DNA from: Nitrospinae bacterium RIFCSPLOWO2_12_FULL_45_22
Lineage (GTDB): Bacteria; 2-12-FULL-45-22
DNA: 6,526 bases
Direction: 5' to 3'
Assembly: GCA_001803565.1 (NCBI GenBank)
Contig: MHDQ01000196.1
Coordinates: 8,647 to 15,172 of the forward strand
Shown: in pieces, positions 1 to 5,767 of the stretch
Position numbering within the stretch: the first letter of the stretch is position 1
How the letters are laid out: each line of letters opens with the position of its first letter
Position numbers and translations under genes: made by a program
Notes under the pieces: generated by a model
The model's database searches: none
Seen by the model: the letters and a program-made list of their open reading frames with translations, nothing else
What the model was told of the DNA's origin: nothing

Positions 1-174
1 TTCGGTGTGTGATTAAGGATTGTTCTGAGACAAAAAATATGATATGCTAGCCCCATATTTTGATAGCAGAGGAATTTTCTTTTTGGACCCAGATGAACAC
101 AGATTATCTGGCTATTAACCAAGGTGAGTTGTGAGCAGTGAGGAGTAAGCAGTGACTGCTCACTAAAATAAAAA
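1..174. other. Non-coding left edge with small repeats
   Basis: No convincing gene is visible here on either strand. The stretch contains a short inverted repeat (CCAGAT at 89-94 and ATCTGG at 106-111), a heptanucleotide tandem repeat (124-158) and an A-rich run at 165-174 that borders the mobile-element-like repeat starting at 175. With that element it makes up the 380 bases upstream of the first acyl-CoA dehydrogenase gene. Confidence 0.6.
124..158. repeat. Heptanucleotide tandem repeat, five degenerate copies (GTGAGCA-like)
   Basis: Five consecutive 7-base units read GTGAGTT, GTGAGCA, GTGAGGA, GTAAGCA and GTGACTG. The tract runs into a palindrome, with AGCAGT at 148-153 and ACTGCT at 155-160 separated by one base. 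A longer pairing of GTGAGCAGT (131-139) with ACTGCTCAC (155-163) is also possible. It is intergenic and has no coding potential. Similar heptad repeats are known from cyanobacterial and other genomes, but their function is not established. Confidence 0.65.
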
Positions 175-204
175 GGGTGTGGCTATTCTTTGTCATAAAA
201 CCTA

Positions 205-315
205 GTAGTTACTCAATAAGTTGTGGAAAATGCCCTTGAACCAGACGCTGATTCTTCTCCGCGTCTCTGTGCCTCTGCGGTGATATTAACTCCCCACAAG
301 ATATTGAGCAATTAC
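205..315. repeat. Inner inverted repeat inside copy A enclosing a G+C-richer loop
   Basis: Bases 205-226 match the reverse complement of 294-315 at 18 of 22 positions, including CTCAATA and TTGTGG blocks. The loop holds a purine/pyrimidine-biased motif at 257-282 (CTCCGCGTCTCTG followed by TGCCTCTGCGGTG). From general knowledge, closely similar sequence is scattered through intergenic regions of several environmental bacterial phyla. Together with the outer ends this would fold into a long hairpin. The core has no counterpart in copy B. Confidence 0.6.
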
Positions 316-333
316 TTCCACTACCATTATTAA
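304..333 (+). promoter_or_regulatory. Possible sigma70-type promoter for the acyl-CoA dehydrogenase pair
   Basis: TTGAGC (304-309) and TATTAA (328-333) are separated by 18 bases and each match the consensus at 4 of 6 positions. A start site just downstream would give a leader of roughly 40 bases before the ATG at 381. The boxes lie inside MITE-like copy A, so if real this would be an element-borne promoter. The region is AT-rich, so a chance match is quite possible. Confidence 0.25.
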
Positions 334-380
334 TGGATTTCTGACAGAAAATAGCCCCCCCAAATAAAAGGGAGAGGGTT

Positions 381-1553
381 ATGGACTTCAGGTTTACTCA
401 GGAAGAGGAGAAGTTTCGACAGGAGATAAGGGAATTTCTCAAGCGAGAACTCCCTCCTGATTGGACAGGGTGGCCAGTTTTGGGAGAAGCGGATACTGAT
501 GAAGATTGGGCATTTTGCCGGCAGATGACCCGCAAGTTGGCCGAGAGGGGCTGGTTAGCTATTGGCTGGCCCAAAGAATATGGTGGCCAGGGGGCATCCT
601 ATATCATGCAGATCATCCTTAGTGAGGAAATTAATTATCATCAGTCACCCGGGATGGATTTTATGGGTATCGGGATGCTGGGGCCTGCTCTGATGGCCCA
701 TGGGGCTGAGGAACAGAAGAGGCGCTATCTCCCTGGTATTGCCCGGGCAGAGGTAGTCTGGTGCCAGGGTTTTAGCGAGCCTAATGCCGGTTGCGATTTG
801 GCATCGCTCCAGACCAGGGCGGTAGAAACTGACGACTGTTTTATTGCTAATGGCCAGAAACTCTGGACCAGTAATGCCCACCGGGCAGATTGGTGCTTTT
901 TTTTAGCCCGGACAGACCCAGAAGCCCCTAAACATAAAGGAATCAGCTTTTTATTGGTGGATCTCAAGACCCCGGGTATTACGATCCGTCCCCTCGTAAA
1001 TATAGCCAATGGCCGGTCTTTTAATGAGGTCTATTTTGATGAAGTGAGGGTCCCTAAAGAGAATTTGGTGGGGCAGAAGAACCGAGGATGGCAGGTAGCC
1101 CAGACTTTGCTGGGGCATGAGCGATCGGGGATACATAGAATTGCAAGCGCCAGACGTAACGCTGATCTTTTAATCGAGTATGCCCGCGAGACCGGCTTGG
1201 GCAAAGACCCCTTGATAAAGCAGAAGCTGGTCCAGCTAACCATTGAGGGAGATATAGCCAGACTCCTGGCTTATCGCGTGGGCTGGCTACAAACTACGGG
1301 ACAGGCTGTAGAATATGAAGCCTCTATGTCCCGGGTATATGGTGCAGAATACCAGCAACGGGTTGCCCGGGTAGGCATGCAAATCCTGGGCCTCTATGGT
1401 CAACTGGCGAAGGATTCTAAATGGACAAAACTGTATGGAAAAATAGAAGAAGATTATCTGTGCTCTATTGGTGCAACCTTAGCTGCCGGTACTTCTGAGA
1501 TACAGAGAAATATTATTGCCTTAAGGGGCTTGGATCTACCCCGGGGCAATTAA
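381..1553 (+). CDS. Acyl-CoA dehydrogenase family protein, putative catalytic subunit of a heteromer
   Basis: This 390-residue flavoprotein subunit has the usual acyl-CoA dehydrogenase length and layout: an N-terminal helical domain (about 1-125), a central beta domain with the signature GFSEPNAGCD (130-139) and KLWTSNA (160-166), and a C-terminal helical domain ending in GTSEIQRNIIA (370-380). The family removes two hydrogens at C2-C3 of an acyl-CoA, passing electrons to FAD and then to an electron-transfer flavoprotein. The medium-chain-type catalytic Glu (before GT) is Ala369 here. Instead E247, in LLGHER, sits where isovaleryl- and long-chain dehydrogenases carry their base. The FAD-clamp motif RxQFxxPI is replaced by a shortened stretch at 267-286, and the QxxGGxG motif is degraded to QILGLYG (334-340). 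The ATG is supported by AAGGGAG six bases upstream. It is probably paired with the next gene, 52 bases downstream, as in PimC/PimD or the mycobacterial steroid FadE heteromers. The substrate is unknown. Confidence 0.95.
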   Translation: MDFRFTQEEEKFRQEIREFLKRELPPDWTGWPVLGEADTDEDWAFCRQMTRKLAERGWLAIGWPKEYGGQGASYIMQIILSEEINYHQSPGMDFMGIGMLGPALMAHGAEEQKRRYLPGIARAEVVWCQGFSEPNAGCDLASLQTRAVETDDCFIANGQKLWTSNAHRADWCFFLARTDPEAPKHKGISFLLVDLKTPGITIRPLVNIANGRSFNEVYFDEVRVPKENLVGQKNRGWQVAQTLLGHERSGIHRIASARRNADLLIEYARETGLGKDPLIKQKLVQLTIEGDIARLLAYRVGWLQTTGQAVEYEASMSRVYGAEYQQRVARVGMQILGLYGQLAKDSKWTKLYGKIEEDYLCSIGATLAAGTSEIQRNIIALRGLDLPRGN

Positions 1554-1554
1554 T

Positions 1555-1589
1555 AACCAATAACTAATGACCAATGACCAATAACTAAA
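1555..1589. repeat. Heptanucleotide tandem repeat, five copies (RACYAAT)
   Basis: Five 7-base units follow the stop codon of the first dehydrogenase gene: AACCAAT, AACTAAT, GACCAAT, GACCAAT and AACTAAA. The tract fills almost all of the 52-base gap and stops one base before the strong Shine-Dalgarno sequence of the next gene. Its unit differs from the heptad tract at 124-158, though the period is the same. It is too AT-rich and unstructured to be a terminator, so the two genes can still be co-transcribed. Confidence 0.8.
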
Positions 1590-1605
1590 TGGGGAGGGAA
1601 AGATT

Positions 1606-2739
1606 ATGGATCTGGGGTGGAATGAAGAACAGGAGATGCTTAGAAAGACCGCACGGGATTTTTTGGCCAAAGAATGTCCTCCAACATTGATACGGGCTGT
1701 GGAAGAAGACGATAAGGGGTACTCTCCTGAGCTCTATAAGAAGATGGCTGAGCTAGGCTGGCTGGGATTGGTGTTTCCAGAGAAATATGGTGGCGGTGAT
1801 GGTGAGTTTCTGGATTTAGTAGCTTTACTAGAAGAGATGGGGCGTTACCTGGTACCAGATACTTTTGTCTCTACGGTAGTCCCTTGCGGCCTGCCTATCC
1901 TTTCTGCTGGCAGTGAGGAACAGAAGCAAAAGTTATTACCCCAGATAGCCGCTGGGAAGATAATCCTGGCCCTTGCCCTGACCGAGCCCAGCGCTACTTA
2001 TGACCCCAGTGGCATTACTGTGCGGGCTGTGGCAGGGAAGGATGATTATATTATCAATGGCACTAAGCTATTTGTCCCTAATGCCCATATAGCCGACTAT
2101 CTGCTCTGTGCTGCCCGTACTAAAGAAACGGCTAAGAAGGAAGATGGGATAACCCTATTTTTGGTAGAGAGTAAGAGCCCGGGGATATCTTGCGCCTTAC
2201 TAAAGACCATCGCCTCTGATCGGCAATGCGAGGTAAATTTTAAGGATGTAAGGGTGCCCAAAAAGAATATCGTAGGTGATCTGGATAAGGGTTGGGCAGT
2301 TCTGAGCAAGGCATTAGAACAAGCTGCTATTGCTGAATGTACCCTGATGCTGGGTGGTGCCCAGCAAGTCCTGGAAATGACAGTCAATTATGCCAAAGAG
2401 CGGATCCAGTTTGATCGCCCTATTGGCAGCTTCCAGGCCATCCAGCATAAATGCGCCAATATGCTTATTGATATTGATGGTGCCAAATATATCACTTACC
2501 AGGCCGCCTGGAAATGCAGCGAGGGCCTTGATTGTACCCGGGAGGTATCTATGGCTAAGGCATGGGTAAGCGAGGCTTATCAGCGGGTCTGCATAGAAGC
2601 CCATCAGATCCATGGCGGCATAGGCTTCACTAAGGAACATGACCTCCAGCTCTATTTCCGCCGGGCAAAGAAGTCAGAGCTGGCCTTTGGTGACGCCACC
2701 TTTCATCGGGAGCTAGTTGCCCAACACTTAGGGCTATAA
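1606..2739 (+). CDS. Acyl-CoA dehydrogenase family protein, putative FAD-binding non-catalytic partner
   Basis: This 377-residue protein has the full acyl-CoA dehydrogenase fold: an N-terminal helical domain with PEKYGG (58-63), a central domain with the degenerate signature LTEPSATYD (125-133), and a C-terminal domain. It keeps the FAD-clamp motif RIQFDRPIGSFQ (266-277) and QIHGGIG (334-340), both missing from the upstream protein. It lacks a catalytic Glu at both known positions: the medium-chain site reads FGDAT (361-365), and the residue aligned with E247 of the partner is Ala240. E238, two residues away, is the only nearby acid. The simplest reading is that it supplies cofactor binding and architecture to an alpha2beta2 enzyme whose base is on the partner. 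The start is firm, with GGGGAGG eight bases before the ATG. No intrinsic terminator is visible after the stop. Confidence 0.95.
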   Translation: MDLGWNEEQEMLRKTARDFLAKECPPTLIRAVEEDDKGYSPELYKKMAELGWLGLVFPEKYGGGDGEFLDLVALLEEMGRYLVPDTFVSTVVPCGLPILSAGSEEQKQKLLPQIAAGKIILALALTEPSATYDPSGITVRAVAGKDDYIINGTKLFVPNAHIADYLLCAARTKETAKKEDGITLFLVESKSPGISCALLKTIASDRQCEVNFKDVRVPKKNIVGDLDKGWAVLSKALEQAAIAECTLMLGGAQQVLEMTVNYAKERIQFDRPIGSFQAIQHKCANMLIDIDGAKYITYQAAWKCSEGLDCTREVSMAKAWVSEAYQRVCIEAHQIHGGIGFTKEHDLQLYFRRAKKSELAFGDATFHRELVAQHLGL

Positions 2740-3019
2740 ATATAAAAAAGGGTAAATCTAAAAACGGAAATTTAATAAATTTAAGTAGTGTCCCTTAATT
2801 TCATTCAAACTAATTTATTTATGGACCCAGGTAAAAATTCATTGATCTGAGTGAGATAAAGGCTTCTTAGTAGGAAGGGGGGGATTATGCTACCCTCCAA
2901 TAAATTTGTCCCATTAAGGGATAACAACAGGCTTTGCGGCGCTCTATTATTTTGGATTAATGGGTTGAGGTCGCTCCATGCCGCCCGCTTCATGGTACCG
3001 CCTGGCGTCTAGAGGTTGC
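2740..3019. other. Convergent intergenic gap without a gene
   Basis: This 280-base AT-rich gap separates the ends of the + strand dehydrogenase genes and the - strand dehydratase-family genes. A short - strand reading frame at 2805-2993 has no recognisable motif or good ribosome-binding site and is not called. No hairpin followed by a T-run is seen for either operon. The only structure noted is a 9-base inverted repeat about 131 bases across. Confidence 0.6.
2791..2921. repeat. Short inverted-repeat pair, possible degenerate mobile-element remnant
   Basis: TCCCTTAAT (2791-2799) is the exact reverse complement of ATTAAGGGA (2913-2921). Farther in, AATTTATT (2812-2819) is mirrored by AATAAATT (2900-2907), so the two ends match in two blocks with an unmatched spacer. 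The interior is non-coding, and no target duplication is apparent. It could be a decayed MITE or chance in AT-rich DNA. Confidence 0.3.
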
Positions 3020-4333
3020 TCAGGTTAGGGGTAAGGGGGTGAGGCCGAGGCTCTGGAGGAAAGATTCCAGGTGATCCAGTACCTGGATCTCTTGCAACTC
3101 CCGCGGATCAGCGCTGCTCCCTTCATAGACCATACTGGGGATACCTTCGTTTTGTAAACCCAGCCGCTGTTCTACATGGTGTGCGGCCCCGCCTTTACAG
3201 GAACGGTCCAGGATAAATATTACTCCATCAGCCTTCCAGCCCTGGGCTACTTTCACCTGCTCTTCCACCTTTAAGGAAAGAAGGAAAGAGCTTATCATGG
3301 GGGTATAGATTAAATATAGCTCTGCCAGGGCATTGAGGGCATCATCCCGGTTCTTTATCACTATACCCCGCTCAGTGGGAGTTTTAGCCACCTTCCAGGC
3401 GCCGTCCCCGGCCACTTCAAAGGCCCCATGAATAGCAAACATCATGCGGCCACCAATAAACGTTGCCCCGTATTTTTGAGGAAGCTTCATGATACTCTTG
3501 TTATACCAGGGGGGTAACCCTTCGTGCAGCAACCGGCACCGTTCCCAGGCAAAGGCAGCTATCTGGTTCTTTACCCGATCCTCTACTTCATCACATAGCA
3601 TCTGGAGCCAATCAGCGGTCCCTTTCTTATGTTTAGCCGATACCATCAAGGTAGTGAAGGAATTGAACATCTTTAGGTCCAATGGCGCCGGTATAGCCTT
3701 CTGGAAATCGCTGATCTTTGCCCAGCATACCTGACTACGCCACTCATTCTGTACCGCCTCCAGCAACAACTCATCATCATATTTCTTTTTGGTAACCTTT
3801 TCCATCCACTCAATCGCCTGGTGCATCTGGGAGATAAGATAATTTTTCCCAATCTCGATCCGTGACTCCGGGATGATCGGGATATCTACCGCGAAAAAAG
3901 GGATGCCATAGTGTTCGCTGAGCATGAGGGAGGTCTTGGCCTGGGCTTCACAGGCATGGGCATCAATGCAAAAATCCGGTACTACCATATCTCCCCAGGG
4001 GCTACGGTTATGAAAATCGAGCAGGGCAGACCCCAGGCTTACCCGCAGTGTAGCACAAGTATCTGCTGCCAGGCCCTTGACTTCGGCCGCCTCATGGCAT
4101 CTAATGGCCAGGTCGCGGTCACGCATTATCCGGGAAAAATAAGGCCCCACACCAAATATGCCACAATCACCCAGCCCCGCTGAGAGGGAAGATAGCATGG
4201 CATAACCCCCTAAGATTAAAGGCTCGCCACGCTCTTTGGCCTTCCACATGCTTAAAAAATAGTCCTTTCTTAACTCCTTCATCCTTTGCCAGCAATCCAA
4301 AGGTTTTGTCTCATATTTCTGTAAAGTGTTCAT
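3020..4333 (-). CDS. 2-hydroxyacyl-CoA dehydratase / benzoyl-CoA reductase family, large (HgdA/BcrB-like) subunit
   Basis: This 437-residue subunit belongs to the oxygen-sensitive Fe-S family that includes HgdA and BcrB. Such proteins bind a [4Fe-4S] cluster and act with a paralogous smaller subunit, using single electrons from an ATP-hydrolysing activator. Numbering from the ATG at 4333, candidate cluster cysteines are C93 (ADTC, followed by LRVSLG), C122 or C128 (PDFC and AHAC) and C379 (DRSC). These spacings resemble the family pattern. Other family-like segments are YGIPFFAVDIP (about 142-152), EGLPPW (271-276) and a C-terminal EGSSADPRE block. The N-terminal region is divergent. The ATG at 4333 is preferred because AAAGGA lies eight bases upstream; a TTG at 4354 would add seven residues but falls next to the inserted repeat. 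Family membership is clear, but the substrate (aromatic, 2-hydroxyacyl or other) is not. Confidence 0.88.
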   Translation of the reverse strand: MNTLQKYETKPLDCWQRMKELRKDYFLSMWKAKERGEPLILGGYAMLSSLSAGLGDCGIFGVGPYFSRIMRDRDLAIRCHEAAEVKGLAADTCATLRVSLGSALLDFHNRSPWGDMVVPDFCIDAHACEAQAKTSLMLSEHYGIPFFAVDIPIIPESRIEIGKNYLISQMHQAIEWMEKVTKKKYDDELLLEAVQNEWRSQVCWAKISDFQKAIPAPLDLKMFNSFTTLMVSAKHKKGTADWLQMLCDEVEDRVKNQIAAFAWERCRLLHEGLPPWYNKSIMKLPQKYGATFIGGRMMFAIHGAFEVAGDGAWKVAKTPTERGIVIKNRDDALNALAELYLIYTPMISSFLLSLKVEEQVKVAQGWKADGVIFILDRSCKGGAAHHVEQRLGLQNEGIPSMVYEGSSADPRELQEIQVLDHLESFLQSLGLTPLPLT

Positions 4334-4341
4334 CTCTCGCA

Positions 4342-4347
4342 TCCTTT
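4342..4347 (-). promoter_or_regulatory. Ribosome-binding site that sets the large-subunit start
   Basis: On the - strand AAAGGA is followed by eight bases and then the ATG at 4333. The two upstream in-frame alternatives are poorer: an ATG at 4342 overlaps the site itself, and the TTG at 4354 has no Shine-Dalgarno sequence. Confidence 0.65.
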
Positions 4348-4361
4348 CGCACAAATGATAT

Positions 4362-4504
4362 GGGTGTAACTAGTTTCTGTCAGAAATCCATTAACCCTGT
4401 AGTGGCAGAGCCGGGTACCCTTTGGGTGCTGCTAGGAATGTCGAGCAAGCTCGACCACTACAAATTATATTATATAGGCTTTATGACAAAGAATAGCCGC
4501 ACCC
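4362..4504 (-). mobile_element. MITE-like palindromic element, copy B, between the two dehydratase-family genes
   Basis: This 143-base non-coding element, read on the - strand, begins with the same 30 bases as copy A (4475-4504, 28/30 identical) and ends with the same 25-base block (4370-4394, 24/25). Both termini start GGGTG when read inwards and match each other at about 18 of 25 bases. Flanks are AAATGATAT (4353-4361) and AAATATATT (4505-4513), a poor but possible target duplication. Its right edge lies eight bases from the stop codon of the upstream gene, and its left edge is 28 bases from the start of the downstream gene. It therefore fills the gap between the two cistrons. The core differs completely from that of copy A. 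No transposase is encoded. Confidence 0.7.
4399..4462. repeat. REP-like palindromic core of copy B
   Basis: The core is bounded by TGTAGTGG (4399-4406) and its exact reverse complement CCACTACA (4455-4462). Inside are a near-perfect hairpin arm (GTCGAGC, AA, GCTCGAC at 4440-4455) and the palindrome GGGTACCC (4413-4420). A hairpin in the message between the two cistrons is likely. No T-run follows it on the - strand, so it is not an obvious intrinsic terminator. Confidence 0.65.
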
Positions 4505-4512
4505 AAATATAT

Positions 4513-5640
4513 TCACAGTATCTCTTGCCTGAGCACCTCGATAAATGCCTCTACGCGAGTACGGAACTGCCCTACCGGGATAGTAATATCGGTCTCTAGC
4601 TCCAGGGTAGGGATGTTATGGGACTTAAGCAATGACTTAATAACGGGTAAGTCGTAACCATGAGGGTCACAGAATTTTTGCTGAATGAGGATTGCCCCAT
4701 GGACCTTATAATCTTTAACCAACTGTAGTATATGGGGTAGGCGACGTCGTTCTACCAGGTCTTTTTGTGGGCACAAAGGCCGCTGTATATAACGCTGGGC
4801 AATAGCGGCCAGGCGATCCTCTTCGGGAATAATCTCATTCCAGAAATAGCGACTGCCGGTACAATGGTCATCAATTACCAGATTAGCTCCCAGGGATTCA
4901 GTCAGGTGTAAGAAGCCCAGGTCATCGCTCTCGCTACCGATAAGCATTAAGCGAACTCCTGGTTCAAGCCCATTTTTCTCTTGCTGCAACTCTTCTAGCA
5001 TAGACCTGAGCCAATAGTTATGCTCCTCTTTATCCATAAACATACTGGCTAGCACCATCTCCATAGACCCTGCGCCAGAGATCGGTGGCCGCTCCCGCTT
5101 CCTGAGCTCATAAATTTGCCTCATCAGGCGCCGGTTAGTGTTATATATTTCTATGCTATGGTCTAAAGCCTGCGTAGAGATAGTATTGCCGCTCCAATCT
5201 TCTAATGCCTGTTTAAGGGCCTGGAGTTCTTCTGTTAAACAGTCCCTGGCGGAAGGATTTACCAGATGGGCGGGCATATAAAGATAATAACTAAAAGTAA
5301 TAGGTATATGCCGTCGCCAACTGTCAAAGGTCTGGCGTATATGCATACACGAATGGGCAGTTATAATACCGTCCAAATAGCTATACTCTCCTTTCAGGCC
5401 CTGGGCCAGGCAGTCCCTGGAATGAGCACAGTACATACCATAGATATGCATCTCGCTTATATCCTGGGGCTCATGGCTACCCATGATCCGCACTGGCAGG
5501 ATACCAGCGGCATAGATGACTTCTTCAGGGACATAAGTACACAAATAGCCCATTACCTTCCCACCAGTACGGGCTTTCCATTCCTGGGCATATTGATGCC
5601 GCTCTGTAACTACTTGCTGAAATTTATCTAGTGCCTCCAC
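4513..5640 (-). CDS. 2-hydroxyacyl-CoA dehydratase / benzoyl-CoA reductase family, small (HgdB/BcrC-like) subunit
   Basis: This 375-residue protein has the classic HgdB/BcrC layout and length. The N-terminal block GYLCTYVPEEVIYAAGILPV (31-50) is diagnostic. Candidate [4Fe-4S] ligands are C71 or C77 (YCAHSRDC), C98 (AHSC) and C324 (KFCDP), with C34 and C260 (DDHCTGSRYFW, 257-267) also at conserved places. The C-terminal block LELETDITIPVGQFRTRVEAF (346-366) is typical of the family. It would pair with the downstream large subunit, and the order small-then-large matches bcrC-bcrB, bzdN-bzdO and badD-badE. No activator (HgdC or BcrA/BcrD type) is visible nearby. Translation starts at a GTG supported by AAAGG nine bases upstream; the next Met (residue 30) would remove the start of the conserved block. 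Reductive dearomatisation versus 2-hydroxyacyl dehydration cannot be decided from this protein alone. Confidence 0.92.
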   Translation of the reverse strand: MEALDKFQQVVTERHQYAQEWKARTGGKVMGYLCTYVPEEVIYAAGILPVRIMGSHEPQDISEMHIYGMYCAHSRDCLAQGLKGEYSYLDGIITAHSCMHIRQTFDSWRRHIPITFSYYLYMPAHLVNPSARDCLTEELQALKQALEDWSGNTISTQALDHSIEIYNTNRRLMRQIYELRKRERPPISGAGSMEMVLASMFMDKEEHNYWLRSMLEELQQEKNGLEPGVRLMLIGSESDDLGFLHLTESLGANLVIDDHCTGSRYFWNEIIPEEDRLAAIAQRYIQRPLCPQKDLVERRRLPHILQLVKDYKVHGAILIQQKFCDPHGYDLPVIKSLLKSHNIPTLELETDITIPVGQFRTRVEAFIEVLRQEIL

Positions 5641-5763
5641 CGTTAAGTACCTTTCCCTTTCATAAACGAACTAAGCTCAGATGCAGCTATGGAGCGTAGC
5701 AGAATAGCGGGCCGGTGCAGCGCCTTGCTAGGCCATTTTCCTTTAAATGCTCCTACAATGCTC
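5641..5763. other. Short gap between toxin gene and dehydratase-family genes
   Basis: These 123 bases separate the toxin stop from the GTG start of the small dehydratase-family subunit. Apart from that gene's ribosome-binding site (AAAGG, 5650-5654, - strand) and part of a tandem 11-mer, no terminator or convincing promoter is seen. It is therefore unresolved whether the dehydratase genes are read through from the toxin-antitoxin promoter. Confidence 0.5.
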
Positions 5764-5767
5764 CTAC
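5746..5767. repeat. Perfect tandem duplication of an 11-mer across the toxin stop codon
   Basis: AATGCTCCTAC occurs twice in immediate succession (5746-5756 and 5757-5767). The toxin stop codon (complement of 5764-5766) lies in the second copy. It looks like a slippage or end-duplication event. Confidence 0.85.

Larger units (their letters stand above)
175..361 (+). mobile_element. MITE-like palindromic element, copy A
   Basis: This non-coding element of about 187 bases has imperfect terminal inverted repeats. Its left end (GGCTATTCTTTGTCATAAA, 181-199) matches the reverse complement of its right end at about 16 of 19 bases. A candidate target duplication flanks it: AAATAAAA(A) at 166-174 and AAATAAAA at 362-369, although A-rich sequence makes a chance match plausible. 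The outer 30 bases (175-204) and 25 bases (330-354) recur in reverse orientation at 4475-4504 and 4370-4394, with 28/30 and 24/25 identities. That recurrence is the main evidence for a mobile unit. No transposase is present, so it would have to move in trans. It ends 19 bases before the first acyl-CoA dehydrogenase start codon. The IS family of its parent is not recognised. Confidence 0.7.

Noticed and set aside
20-48. TTGTTC-17-TATGCT as a promoter for the dehydrogenase genes
   Set aside because: The matches are weak (3/6 and 4/6), and a leader of over 300 bases crossing a hairpin-forming element is unlikely.
175-361. CRISPR array or riboswitch in the leader of the first dehydrogenase gene
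   Set aside because: There are no regularly spaced direct repeats, and the structure is explained by inverted ends shared with copy B, which precedes an unrelated gene type.
2740-2790. Intrinsic terminator after the dehydrogenase pair
   Set aside because: The sequence is A-rich with no stable stem followed by a T-run.
2805-2993. 62-residue reading frame on the - strand just downstream of the large dehydratase-family subunit
   Set aside because: It has no recognisable motif and only a weak ribosome-binding site, and it overlaps the inverted-repeat region; more likely chance.
4399-4462. Intrinsic terminator between the two dehydratase-family genes
   Set aside because: The hairpin is strong, but no T-run follows it on the - strand, and the palindrome is better explained as the core of the repeat element.
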